Shown here: piece by piece, positions 15,275-23,229 of the stretch
Numbering within the stretch: position 1 is the stretch's first letter
Layout of the letters: each line of letters opens with the position of its first letter
NCBI GenBank assembly: GCA_964545245.1
Contig: CAZJFC010000005.1
Location: 1-55,540 of the forward strand
Direction: 5' to 3'
DNA length: 55,540 nucleotides
From: CAZJFC01 sp964545245
GTDB taxonomy: Bacteria; Pseudomonadota; Alphaproteobacteria; Rickettsiales; 21-14-0-20-44-7
The notes under the pieces: model-generated
Seen by the model: only the letters and a program-made list of their open reading frames with translations
Databases searched by the model: none
What the model was told of the DNA's origin: nothing
Made by a program: the position numbers and the translations under genes

Positions 15275-15766
15275 ATGACTGAAAAACAAGCGCAAGCTGA
15301 ATACAATCCTATTAAAGCCATAAAAGAAGACGGAATCGGCAAGCCTTTCGATGGAAAGCTCGATCCTGATGAAATCCTTGCTGCAAGGCGTGCTTTCGCA
15401 AAGTCCATAGAAACCAATAGAATTGAAAGCTCAAGCTCCGCCCATTTTTCAGAATTGATGAATGGAAAAAGAAGCATAAGCGATGCCGCATTATTATATA
15501 AGCGGTATTTAGCTGATCACGCCGACACGGGGACATTTGCAAAAACGTTCTCCGGCACAAACACTCCTTCCGACGTAAATTCACGCCCGCTGGATGAGGG
15601 CGACAAGGCAGTTGCAGCTACAATCGAACAGGCAAAAATCGTTCAGGTAAGGCTCGACAGCATAAAAAATTATTCAGATGCTTCACCGGATTTCGACAAG
15701 AAAGCGCCGGTTATACCATCAACAGGGCCTGCCGCAGAACGAGGCGCAGAAACACCTGGCAGATAG
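15275..15766 (+). CDS. Unknown protein between dnaK and dnaJ
   Basis: 163 residues from the ATG at 15275, which has GGGGGAAA just upstream; an earlier in-frame codon at 15239 has no ribosome site. The protein is hydrophilic, with no signal peptide or membrane segment. The N-terminal half is helical and charged (KLDPDEILAARRAFAKSIE, then HFSELMNGKRSISDAALLYKRYL), and the C-terminal third is Pro/Gly/Ala-rich and probably disordered. I recognise no domain. Its own AT-rich promoter region would lie between the dnaK terminator and 15275; dnaJ follows 48 bp later and may be co-transcribed with it. Confidence 0.7.
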   Translation: MTEKQAQAEYNPIKAIKEDGIGKPFDGKLDPDEILAARRAFAKSIETNRIESSSSAHFSELMNGKRSISDAALLYKRYLADHADTGTFAKTFSGTNTPSDVNSRPLDEGDKAVAATIEQAKIVQVRLDSIKNYSDASPDFDKKAPVIPSTGPAAERGAETPGR

Positions 15767-15814
15767 TTTCAAGTATTAGGTTGAAAATTCCGTATAAATG
15801 CCTAAATCAATGGC

Positions 15815-16960
15815 ATGTCCAAACGCGATTACTATGAAATTCTTGGGGTTGAAAAATCCGCCGGTGACGATGAAATCAAAAAAGCTTACCGCAAGCTCGC
15901 GGTAAAATATCACCCCGACAAAAACCCCGGCGACAAAGCCGCGGAAGATAAATTCAAGGAACTCTCCGAAGCCTATGACATCCTGCGCGACCCGCAGAAA
16001 CGCGCGGCCTATGACCAATATGGCCATGCCGCATTCGGCGGCGGTATGGGTGGTGGCGGCGGCTTCCATTCAGGCCGCGAATACGCTTCCAACTTCGCCG
16101 ATATATTCGAGGATCTGTTCGGCGGGTTTGGCGGTTTCGGCGGCAGTGGCATGCGCGGCGGGCGCAGCGATGCAGTCACCCGCGGGGCGGATTTGCGCTA
16201 TAATATGGATATCACGCTCGAAGAAGCCTTCGGCGGCGTGAAGAAGGAAATCAAGGTAAACACTTACGACACCTGCAATTCCTGCCACGGAAGCGGCGGT
16301 GCAGACGGCTCGCAACCAGTCACCTGCCCGACATGCGGCGGACGCGGCACAACCCGCACCACGCAAGGGTTTTTCTCGCTTGAGCGCACATGCGGAACCT
16401 GCGGCGGATTGGGCAAGGTGGTGAAGAACCCGTGCAAGAAATGTGGCGGACAGGGCCGCGTGAAAAAAGACAAAACCCTCTCGGTGAACATCCCGGCAGG
16501 CGTTGAGGACGGCACGCGCATACGCCTTGCGGGCGAAGGCGAAACCGGCCTGCGCGGAGGCGATGCGGGTGATCTGTATATTTTCCTTTCGATGAAACCG
16601 CATAAATTCTTCAAGCGCGACAACGAGGATTTACATATCCGCGTACCGATTAAAATGACTACGGCGGCGCTTGGCGGCTCGATCGAGGTTCCAACAATTG
16701 AAGCCAAACGCGCGAAGGTGAACATCCCCACCGGCGCGCAAACCGGCGACAAGCTGCGGCTCAAGGATAAGGGGATGAGCATCCTGCAATCCAAAGGCCG
16801 CGGGAATATGTATATTCATTTGAGCATAGAAACTCCCAAAAACCTTACCAAGCACCAGAAAGAACTCCTTGAGCAATTCGATAAGGAAAGCGGCAGCGGC
16901 TCAAGCCCGGAAACCGATAATTTCTTCAACCGAATCAAGGATTTATGGGGGAGTGAGTAA
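15815..16960 (+). CDS. dnaJ: Chaperone DnaJ (Hsp40)
   Basis: Co-chaperone that stimulates the DnaK ATPase. The J domain has HPD at residues 33-35, then a Gly/Phe-rich linker (GGGMGGGGGFHSG and GGFGGFGGSGMRGG). The zinc region has four CxxCxGxG motifs (CNSCHGSG, CPTCGGRG, CGTCGGLG, CKKCGGQG). The two C-terminal beta domains follow. Length 381 is standard. Unlike the usual dnaK-dnaJ pairing, an unknown gene sits in between and no sigma32 site is evident directly before dnaJ. Confidence 0.98.
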   Translation: MSKRDYYEILGVEKSAGDDEIKKAYRKLAVKYHPDKNPGDKAAEDKFKELSEAYDILRDPQKRAAYDQYGHAAFGGGMGGGGGFHSGREYASNFADIFEDLFGGFGGFGGSGMRGGRSDAVTRGADLRYNMDITLEEAFGGVKKEIKVNTYDTCNSCHGSGGADGSQPVTCPTCGGRGTTRTTQGFFSLERTCGTCGGLGKVVKNPCKKCGGQGRVKKDKTLSVNIPAGVEDGTRIRLAGEGETGLRGGDAGDLYIFLSMKPHKFFKRDNEDLHIRVPIKMTTAALGGSIEVPTIEAKRAKVNIPTGAQTGDKLRLKDKGMSILQSKGRGNMYIHLSIETPKNLTKHQKELLEQFDKESGSGSSPETDNFFNRIKDLWGSE

Positions 16961-17011
16961 ATTTACCAGCATTTAGTTGCATGAACCGCCGGTTTCCATT
17001 ATCTGTTGGGC

Positions 17012-17746
17012 ATGACAATTAAAATCGGGATTCTCGGCAATAAGGGGCGCATGGGGCAAACGCTCATGGCGCTGGCGAAAGCAACCAAAGGCGTGACGCT
17101 GGTCGGCGGTGTGGATAAGGGAGATGATATCGCCGCTTTCATTAAAAAATGTGACGCGGTGATCGATTTTACCTCGCCGGAAGCGACGCTTGCCTTCGCC
17201 GCTGAAACTGCGAAACAGAAGAAAATCCATGTTATCGGGACTACAGGTTTTACCGAAGCGCAGCTTAAAAAGCTCAAGGAATTCGCGAAAAAAACGGTGG
17301 TTTTCTGGTCGCCGAATATGAGTATCGGCGTGAACCTTGTAACGCTCCTCACGCAGAAAGCGGCGGAAATCCTTGATGATAGCTATGATATCGAAGTGCT
17401 GGAGATGCACCACCGCTATAAAAAAGATGCCCCTTCAGGAACCGCGCTTCTTCTGGGTGAAGCTGCCGCGAAAGGCCGCAAGATCGACCTTAGGAAAAAA
17501 TCCGACCGCGTGCGCGACGGCATCACCGGTGAGCGCAAAAAGGGAAATATCGGTTTTGCTACCTTACGCGGGGGCAGCGTAATCGGCGACCACACCGTTA
17601 TGTTCGCCAGCGACCATGACCGCGTGGAACTTACGCATAAATCATCAAGCCGCGATATTTACGCAAGCGGCGCAATCAAGGCCACCGGGTGGTGCAAAGG
17701 CAGGAAGCCCGGATTTTATTCAATGTCCGACATTTTAAAATTCTAA
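17012..17746 (+). CDS. dapB: 4-hydroxy-tetrahydrodipicolinate reductase
   Basis: Reduces the DapA product to tetrahydrodipicolinate in lysine and meso-DAP synthesis. The N-terminal Rossmann motif is GILGNKGRMGQ. The catalytic signature HHRYKKDAPSGTAL, with the second His and the Lys of the E. coli HRHKVDAPSGTA motif, lies near residue 135-148. I chose the ATG at 17012; a TTG two codons upstream is also possible. Length 244 is a little short but normal for this clade. It lies 51 bp after dnaJ on the same strand; the next lysine gene, dapD, is on the other strand at 18.2-19.1 kb. Confidence 0.95.
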   Translation: MTIKIGILGNKGRMGQTLMALAKATKGVTLVGGVDKGDDIAAFIKKCDAVIDFTSPEATLAFAAETAKQKKIHVIGTTGFTEAQLKKLKEFAKKTVVFWSPNMSIGVNLVTLLTQKAAEILDDSYDIEVLEMHHRYKKDAPSGTALLLGEAAAKGRKIDLRKKSDRVRDGITGERKKGNIGFATLRGGSVIGDHTVMFASDHDRVELTHKSSSRDIYASGAIKATGWCKGRKPGFYSMSDILKF

Positions 17747-17767
17747 AAAAAGGGAGCCGAAGCTCCC
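17745..17767 (-). terminator. Intrinsic terminator at the dapB / EF-hand convergence
   Basis: On the minus strand GGGAGC-TTCG-GCTCCC (17752-17767, UUCG tetraloop) is followed by seven T. It ends the EF-hand gene transcript and overlaps the dapB stop codon. Confidence 0.85.
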
Positions 17768-17792
17768 TTCCCATTAACGTAACAAATCAAAA

Positions 17793-18119
17793 TTAGTGCT
17801 TATCAACGTCGTATTCACGTTCTGACTGTTTTGAATTGTACTTTTTAGGATCTTTGGTCGTATTCACTTCCTTATTCCATCCGCTTTTTTTAGCCTCTTT
17901 ATGAGCGCGAAGCTCTTCGCGGGAAATTGTTCCATCCTTGTTAGTATCAATTTTATTGAACTTGTTTTCACTGAACGCAGTGTGCTCTGATTTTGTGATG
18001 ACACCGTTTTTATCGGTATCGATTTTATCGAACCAGTGATCTGCATTCTTGTCGTGATCTGCCATAGCCGGCCCTGAGGCACAAACGGCAATAGCTGCGA
18101 TTGCGAGATATTTTTTCAT
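17793..18119 (-). CDS. Secreted EF-hand calcium-binding protein
   Basis: 108 residues from the ATG at 18119, which is preceded by AAGGTAG; the longer frame (to 18179) would put 20 odd residues before the signal peptide. The signal peptide is MKKYLAIAAIAVCASGPAMA, with cleavage after AMA. Two EF-hand loops follow: DTDKNGVITKSE (about residues 35-46) and DTNKDGTISREE (about 58-69), each with acidic residues at positions 1, 3, 5 and 12. The tail is basic and unstructured. It is likely a periplasmic Ca2+ binder of unknown purpose. A UUCG-loop terminator follows. Confidence 0.85.
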   Translation of the reverse strand: MKKYLAIAAIAVCASGPAMADHDKNADHWFDKIDTDKNGVITKSEHTAFSENKFNKIDTNKDGTISREELRAHKEAKKSGWNKEVNTTKDPKKYNSKQSEREYDVDKH

Positions 18120-18246
18120 GATAACTACCTTTTGGTTAAGTTTAATGGGAGTTTTCCCTTTCATGATAAACTTAGGCAATAGCGTATAAGAATCCCATAG
18201 TCACATAGGCATGATTGTATAAAAATGCGTTTATACAGCTAAAAGG

Positions 18247-19050
18247 TCAGGCTACGTCGCGCAGCAGGTCGTTGATGCCGGTTTTGCTGCGGGTTTTCTC
18301 ATCGACCTTCTTTACAATAACCGCGCAATAAAGATTAGCCTTCTCGCCCGGCAGCGTACCCGGCACAACCACAGAATAAGACGGAACGCGGCCATAGGTG
18401 ACCTCCCCGGTTTCACGGTCAAGGATTTTCGTGGAGGCTCCGATATAGACGCCCATTGAAACCACCGCACCTTCCTCGACAATTACGCCTTCGGCAATTT
18501 CAGAACGCGCGCCGATGAAGCAGTTATCTTCGATAATCACCGGGTTTGCCTGTAATGGCTCAAGAACGCCGCCAATACCCACACCGCCGGAAAGATGGCA
18601 GTTCTTGCCGATCTGTGCGCAGGAACCGACTGTTGTCCATGTATCAACCATTGTTCCCTCACCGACATAAGCGCCAATATTCACGAATGACGGCATCAGG
18701 ATAACACCCGGAGCAATGAACGAACCGCGACGCGCAACCGAACCCGGAACGGCGCGGAACCCGGCGGTTTTGAATTGTTCTTCCGACCATCCGGCGGTTT
18801 TGAGCGGAACCTTGTCATAAGCGGTTTCGCCCATTTTTTCATTGGCATTCAGGCGGAAAGAAAGCAGCACGGCCTTCTTTGCCCATTGGTTTACAACCCA
18901 TTCACTGCCGTTTTTCTGCGCAACGCGGAGCTTGCCGCTATCCAACCGGTTAAGGGTTTCATTTACCGCATCGCGGATTTCGCCTTTGGTGCCGGTGCTG
19001 ATCTCCGCGCGGTTTTCCCACGCCTGCTCGATAATGTCCTGAATGCTCAT
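18247..19050 (-). CDS. dapD: Tetrahydrodipicolinate N-succinyltransferase
   Basis: Adds succinyl from succinyl-CoA to tetrahydrodipicolinate, committing the pathway to the succinylase branch of DAP/lysine synthesis. It has an N-terminal helical domain, then a left-handed beta-helix of hexapeptide repeats (about residues 105-220) with AYVGEGTMVDTWTTVGSCAQIG and IIEDNCFIGARSEIAEG, both conserved in DapD. Length 267 is close to the usual 275. It is the last gene of the minus-strand run that starts at purC, 56 bp after the preceding unknown gene. Confidence 0.97.
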   Translation of the reverse strand: MSIQDIIEQAWENRAEISTGTKGEIRDAVNETLNRLDSGKLRVAQKNGSEWVVNQWAKKAVLLSFRLNANEKMGETAYDKVPLKTAGWSEEQFKTAGFRAVPGSVARRGSFIAPGVILMPSFVNIGAYVGEGTMVDTWTTVGSCAQIGKNCHLSGGVGIGGVLEPLQANPVIIEDNCFIGARSEIAEGVIVEEGAVVSMGVYIGASTKILDRETGEVTYGRVPSYSVVVPGTLPGEKANLYCAVIVKKVDEKTRSKTGINDLLRDVA

Positions 19051-19106
19051 TTTATACCTCTTTGTTTGAAAGAAGGTTTATATCTTCGGGAGTTTTATTC
19101 AAGGAT

Positions 19107-19535
19107 TTATTTGTCTGTCCTGCTTCTTCTGCCATTTACCAATTCAGGAAACTGGTTTTTGAGTTCAGCAGCAATTTCCTTAGCCCATAGCGATGGCGTC
19201 TTGTGTTTGGTTCCCCTGACATTAACCATGGCGACAATCATATCACCCATAGTCATACGGCGTGAGTCAACTTGGGTGAGGTTATTCGTATCCACCATCA
19301 CAAAATAATTGCCGAACCGCCCAATATCCTGAAGGATACTATCCCTGCCCACAGGCAACTTTCCATCCTTTGGTGTATTGAAATAAACCAGCCCGCCGAA
19401 TCTGGTTTTATCAGAGGCATTATATTCAATTTCTACAAAATTGATCCGCGGCTCAAGCAGCCGTAACTGCTGGATTATCTCCCGGTTCTTGCCGCTCTCA
19501 TCAAGAACAGCTATTTTCTTTTGTCTTCCTGACAT
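19107..19535 (-). CDS. Unknown protein upstream of dapD
   Basis: 142 residues, soluble, no signal peptide. The N-terminal KKIAVLDESGKNREIIQQLRLLEPRINFVEIEY looks like the first beta-alpha-beta of a Rossmann or receiver-like fold. A middle stretch (FGNYFVMVDTNNLTQVDSRRMTMGDMIVAMVNVRG) is also beta-rich. I do not recognise the family. The start lies 11 bp after the M48 peptidase stop, so the two are likely co-transcribed. Confidence 0.7.
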   Translation of the reverse strand: MSGRQKKIAVLDESGKNREIIQQLRLLEPRINFVEIEYNASDKTRFGGLVYFNTPKDGKLPVGRDSILQDIGRFGNYFVMVDTNNLTQVDSRRMTMGDMIVAMVNVRGTKHKTPSLWAKEIAAELKNQFPELVNGRRSRTDK

Positions 19536-19546
19536 AACACTACCTG

Positions 19547-20344
19547 TTAGTTTAAGTTATCAATCGCCTCTTTGATTTTTCCTATCCGGTTCTCCGGGTT
19601 GGGATGGGTGCTGAAAAACTCAGGAGTTCTACCACTTCCGGCAGATTCCGCAAGGATTTCCATCACCCCGATAAGCTCATTCGGGTCATAGCCCGCCTCG
19701 CTCATGAAGCGCACACCCAGCACATCGGACTCGATCTCATCCGAGCGGCCATATTTCATATTCACCAATTGCCCCATAATTGCCGCCATCTGGCCGGAAC
19801 CATGGTCACCTGTGGCAATCACGGTTGCGCTGGTAAGACCTTGCGTCAAGCGCTGTTTTGCCAGATGCTCCGCGCCGTGGCGGGCGATAACATGGCCAAT
19901 CTCATGCGCCAGAACTCCCGCAAGCTGGTCTTCGTTTTTCAGTTTATCAAGCAAGCCTTCAGTAATAAAAATCTGCCCGCCGGGAAGCGCGAAAGCATTG
20001 ATGGTCTGGTTATCGGCAAGCAGGTGGAACTCGTAATTCCACTTTGTTTCAGACGCTATGCTGTTTTGAACAAGGTTCCGCCCGACATTTTTAACCAGCG
20101 CGGTTTTCTGCCTGTCTGCGCTAAGCCCGCCATGTTGTGCCGCCATCGACGGTGCCGCTTGCAGCCCAAGCGCAATTTCCTGATCGGGAGAAAGCGCGAC
20201 AAACTGTTTTTCACCGGTGATCGGGTTATATTCCTGCGAGCTTAAATATGATATGAGCGCAATGACCGCGATTATCAGGGCAAGAACCCAGTTCCCCCTA
20301 CGCCTTGGCTGGCCCCTGCCATATCCGCCGTAAGAAAACCTCAT
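19547..20344 (-). CDS. Membrane-anchored M48 family zinc metallopeptidase
   Basis: 265 residues with a basic N-terminus, one membrane segment (about residues 19-35) and a peptidase domain. The zinc motif HEIGH is at 147-151 (His147, Glu148, His151), and the third ligand is a Glu in SDEIESDVLG (about 203-205). This is the Oma1/LoiP/YcaL-like group of envelope quality-control peptidases, probably facing the periplasm. It ends with NPENRIGKIKEAI, usual for the family. It lies 32 bp after purQ and 11 bp before an unknown gene. Confidence 0.9.
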   Translation of the reverse strand: MRFSYGGYGRGQPRRRGNWVLALIIAVIALISYLSSQEYNPITGEKQFVALSPDQEIALGLQAAPSMAAQHGGLSADRQKTALVKNVGRNLVQNSIASETKWNYEFHLLADNQTINAFALPGGQIFITEGLLDKLKNEDQLAGVLAHEIGHVIARHGAEHLAKQRLTQGLTSATVIATGDHGSGQMAAIMGQLVNMKYGRSDEIESDVLGVRFMSEAGYDPNELIGVMEILAESAGSGRTPEFFSTHPNPENRIGKIKEAIDNLN

Positions 20345-20376
20345 ATCATCTCCTTATACTGGCTGTCACGAGGACA

Positions 20377-21030
20377 CTACGCGCCAAGAATATTAGCGAA
20401 GAAACGCTTGCCGTCTTCCCCGCCGAGCAGTTCCGAGATCGCGCGCTCAGGGTGCGGCATCATACCCAGCACATTGCCTTTTTTGTTGGTGATTCCTGCA
20501 ATATCCTTAAGCGCCCCATTCGGGTTTTCAGTATAGCGGAAGGCCACCTGACCGTTATCTTCCAGCGCCTTAACCGCCGAATCATCGGCAAAGAAATTGC
20601 CATCATGGTGGGCAATCGGAAAATTGACTTCCTCGCCAAGCTTATAATTTTTTGTGAAGGCGTTATCGTTGGAAGCTACCTTCAGTTTTTGTGGCTTACA
20701 GATGAATTTGAGGGTTTTGTTTGAAAGCAGAACGCCTTCCAGCAGGTTGGATTCGGCAAGTATCTGGAACCCGTTGCACACGCCGAGCAGCAAACGGCCT
20801 TCATCAGCATGTTTTTTTACTTCCGACATGATCGGCGAATGCGCGGCAATCGCCCCGCAGCGCAGGTAATCGCCATAGGAGAACCCGCCCGGCAGCGCGA
20901 TAAAATCGAGCTTGGGGATTTTAGTATCCTTATGCCATAGCATACTGACTTCAAACCCAGCCTGCTCCAGCGCAACCTTCATGTCGCGGTCACAGTTTGA
21001 ACCCGGAAATACAACCACACCTGCTTTCAT
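20377..21030 (-). CDS. purQ: Phosphoribosylformylglycinamidine synthase, glutaminase subunit
   Basis: Class I glutamine amidotransferase subunit of FGAM synthase, supplying ammonia to PurL. The nucleophile is the Cys of LLGVCNGFQIL, and the His-Glu pair is in MMPHPERA near the C-terminus. The N-terminus is KAGVVVFPGSNCDRD, which fixes the start at 21030 rather than the longer frame. It follows purS with a single base between, so translation is likely coupled. purL is not in the window. Confidence 0.97.
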   Translation of the reverse strand: MKAGVVVFPGSNCDRDMKVALEQAGFEVSMLWHKDTKIPKLDFIALPGGFSYGDYLRCGAIAAHSPIMSEVKKHADEGRLLLGVCNGFQILAESNLLEGVLLSNKTLKFICKPQKLKVASNDNAFTKNYKLGEEVNFPIAHHDGNFFADDSAVKALEDNGQVAFRYTENPNGALKDIAGITNKKGNVLGMMPHPERAISELLGGEDGKRFFANILGA

Positions 21031-21031
21031 T

Positions 21032-21268
21032 TTACGCCACCAGCTCGTATTTAAAGTTTTCAATCACCGTGTTCGCCAGAACCGATTGGCAGGCCTGTTT
21101 GATTTTTTCTTCGGCGTTGTCTTTTGAATCAAGCTCGATCTCAAAATATTTGCCTTGGCGGACTTCCTTGATCCCTTCCACGCCAATGTTTTTAAGGGAT
21201 TTTGAAATCGCCTGCCCCTGAGGGTCAAGAACGCCGTTTTTGAGTGTTACATATACTTTCGCTTTCAT
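21032..21268 (-). CDS. purS: Phosphoribosylformylglycinamidine synthase subunit PurS
   Basis: Small subunit that bridges PurQ and small-type PurL in the three-part FGAM synthase. 78 residues with the typical start KAKVYVTLKNGVLDPQGQAI and the pattern QGKYFEIEL. Its presence implies that purL elsewhere is of the small type. The stop abuts purQ. Confidence 0.96.
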   Translation of the reverse strand: MKAKVYVTLKNGVLDPQGQAISKSLKNIGVEGIKEVRQGKYFEIELDSKDNAEEKIKQACQSVLANTVIENFKYELVA

Positions 21269-21292
21269 TTTGTTACTCCGTAATTTCTGGAC

Positions 21293-21811
21293 CTATCTGG
21301 TCATTGGCGGCGGCATGTTCGGAACCGTTGGAACATACTGCTCATTAGTAAATCCCGGCCTTTGTATATATTGCGTGGGCGCTACGTCAACCCCTGAACC
21401 ACCTTCAATATGGCGATATTCCTCTGGAAAATCGTCCTCTCCCTGTTGCGGCAACACTGCGCGGTATGGCACGTTCGTGTTGGAAAAGCTATGCGGCAAA
21501 GACTGGCCATATGATTGCTGCCCTGGAAGCGGCGGCAATGAACTTACCGGCGGCTCAGGAATTTGCGGCTGCCCGTAGGGCTGCGGCGGATGGCCATAAG
21601 GCTGCGAGTAATTCTCCGGGTAAGGCTGGGGAGCCATCTGCTGTTGATACTGAGGCGGAACCTGCCTTGGCTGCTGCTCATCACCCCCGGAATAATCGCT
21701 GTATGTCGGCATATTGCGGTCAGACCAGTTTGCAAAAGACGTCCACTGCCTGCCTGTCCAGCCGCAGGAAGAAAGCAGCAACGCCAGTGAGACTACCGCC
21801 AGTTTCTGCAT
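21293..21811 (-). CDS. Pro/Gln/Tyr-rich lipoprotein within the pur cluster
   Basis: 172 residues from the ATG at 21811 (MQKLAVV). A signal peptide ends in the lipobox LLSSC, so the Cys at position 17 would be lipidated. The mature part is low complexity, rich in Pro, Gln and Tyr (PYPENYSQPYGHPPQPYGQP type), and probably disordered, with no domain I know. The start lies one base after the purC stop and purS follows after 24 bp, so it is embedded in the purine operon. The longer upstream frame (to 21976) only overlaps purC and is not used. Confidence 0.8.
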   Translation of the reverse strand: MQKLAVVSLALLLSSCGWTGRQWTSFANWSDRNMPTYSDYSGGDEQQPRQVPPQYQQQMAPQPYPENYSQPYGHPPQPYGQPQIPEPPVSSLPPLPGQQSYGQSLPHSFSNTNVPYRAVLPQQGEDDFPEEYRHIEGGSGVDVAPTQYIQRPGFTNEQYVPTVPNMPPPMTR

Positions 21812-21812
21812 C

Positions 21813-22574
21813 CTAGAGTTTCTCCACATTATCGGCAGCGCCAAGAACCCCAAGCCGGCGCGCGACTTCCTGATAAGCTTCCGCCTCACCGCCAAGGTTG
21901 CGGCGGAAACGGTCCTTATCGAGCTTCTCATTGGTTTCGATATCCCACAGGCGGCATGTATCCGGACTGATTTCATCGGCCAGCATAATCTGCATTACGC
22001 CCTGCTCCTCCATGATGAAGCGGCCAAACTCGATCTTGAAATCCACCAGACGCAAACGGCACGCGGAGAACACGCCGCTAAGGAAATCATTGATACGCAG
22101 GGCAAGGTTGCGCATAATGTCAACTTCTTCCGCGCTGGCCCAGCCAAAATTGAAGATATGTTCCTCAGTCACCAGCGGGTCGCCCAGTTCGTCATCTTTA
22201 TAATACCATTCAATAATCGGGCTTAAGAGCAAGGTCCCTTCCTCAATGCCAACCCTTTTTGCAAGGCTGCCCGCAACCACGTTGCGCACCACAACCTCAA
22301 TCGGGATGATCTCAAGATGGCGAACCAACTGCTCGCGCATGTTGAGGCCTTTGATGAAATGCGTCGGGATGCCGATATCGCCAAGGCGGGTCATCAGAAA
22401 TTCGGAAATGCGGTTGTTGATAACCCCCTTTCCGGTAATGGTTCCCTTCTTCTGGTTGTTAAAGGCGGTCGCATCATCCTTGAAGTGCTGGATAAGGGTT
22501 CCCGGCTCGCTTCCTTCGTATAGTGATTTGGCTTTACCTTCGTAAATTGGTTTTTTGCGGTTTTTTGGCAGCAT
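21813..22574 (-). CDS. purC: SAICAR synthase
   Basis: Joins aspartate to CAIR with ATP, giving SAICAR in purine synthesis. Conserved stretches are YEGKAKSLYEG at the N-terminus, KDDATAFN, KGVINNRISEFL, PIEVVVRNVVAGS and, in the C-terminal half, DFKIEFGR and DEISPDTCRLWD. Length 253 is standard. It is the first gene of the long minus-strand run (purC, lipoprotein, purS, purQ, M48, unknown, dapD) and faces away from the DUF1476 gene, with 94 bp between for both promoters. Confidence 0.98.
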   Translation of the reverse strand: MLPKNRKKPIYEGKAKSLYEGSEPGTLIQHFKDDATAFNNQKKGTITGKGVINNRISEFLMTRLGDIGIPTHFIKGLNMREQLVRHLEIIPIEVVVRNVVAGSLAKRVGIEEGTLLLSPIIEWYYKDDELGDPLVTEEHIFNFGWASAEEVDIMRNLALRINDFLSGVFSACRLRLVDFKIEFGRFIMEEQGVMQIMLADEISPDTCRLWDIETNEKLDKDRFRRNLGGEAEAYQEVARRLGVLGAADNVEKL

Positions 22575-22668
22575 AATGTGATAATTTTAAGTTTTGTTTA
22601 TCTACTTGATATGATTAAATTTGAACATTAACTTAATTGCATATTGTATAAATCACAAGGAGAAAAGA

Positions 22669-22986
22669 ATGCAACTAAACGACAGGGAACGCGCTTTTGA
22701 AAACAAATTCGCGCATGATGAGGAATTAAGGTTCAAGATACGTGCAAGAAGGAATAAACAGGTCGGCCTGTGGGCTGCCCAGAAATTAGGCAAAACCGGC
22801 GAAGCGGCTGAGAAATATGCCAGTGAGTTGGTTAGTGCGGTGCTGACGAAAGATAATCTGCGTGAACGCCTTTCAAATGATTTTTCGCAGGCCGGAATTA
22901 ATGTCCCGGTAGAAGAAATTGAAGCAGTGATTATGGAGAAGATAAAACACTCCCGTGATCACTTCATGGAACTGGAAAACAACTAA
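22669..22986 (+). CDS. DUF1476 protein, zeta-type F1-ATPase inhibitor family
   Basis: 105 residues, all helical and charged. The start LNDRERAFENKFAHDEELRFKIRARRNKQVGLWAAQKLG is the signature of PF07345. The founding member in Paracoccus denitrificans is the zeta subunit that inhibits ATP hydrolysis by the F1FO-ATP synthase; the family is mainly alphaproteobacterial. The start at 22669 is set by AAGGAG 6 bp upstream; a longer frame from 22621 lacks such a site. Inhibitory function here is inferred from the family. Confidence 0.88.
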   Translation: MQLNDRERAFENKFAHDEELRFKIRARRNKQVGLWAAQKLGKTGEAAEKYASELVSAVLTKDNLRERLSNDFSQAGINVPVEEIEAVIMEKIKHSRDHFMELENN

Positions 22987-23001
22987 TAACCTGAGGGTCG
23001 A

Positions 23002-23229
23002 ATGAATTTTGCCGCTGCATTTGAATGGTTCAAGCCTGATACCGCGAGTGAAACCGCATTCGATCCTTATAAAACCCTTGGCATCAGCCGCTGGACCGGT
23101 AACGACCAGATCAAACGCGCCTACCGCAAGCTTGCCATGCAATACCACCCGGATATCGGCGGCGATGCCATCCGTATCACGCAAATAAACGTGGCGTATA
23201 ACATGATTCGTAAGAAACGTGGTTTCTAG
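23002..23229 (+). CDS. Small J-domain protein
   Basis: 75 residues. After a short N-terminal lead comes a compact J domain (DPYKTLGISRWTGNDQIKRAYRKLAMQYHPDIGGD) with the HPD motif required to stimulate an Hsp70. It lacks the G/F and zinc regions, so it is a type III J protein with an unknown client. It lies 15 bp after the DUF1476 gene and its end overlaps the start of the amidase gene, so the three probably form one unit. Confidence 0.88.
   Translation: MNFAAAFEWFKPDTASETAFDPYKTLGISRWTGNDQIKRAYRKLAMQYHPDIGGDAIRITQINVAYNMIRKKRGF

Noticed and set aside
16973..17413. 146-residue minus-strand ORF over dapB
   Set aside because: It is the complement of dapB coding sequence, whose protein motifs are clear.
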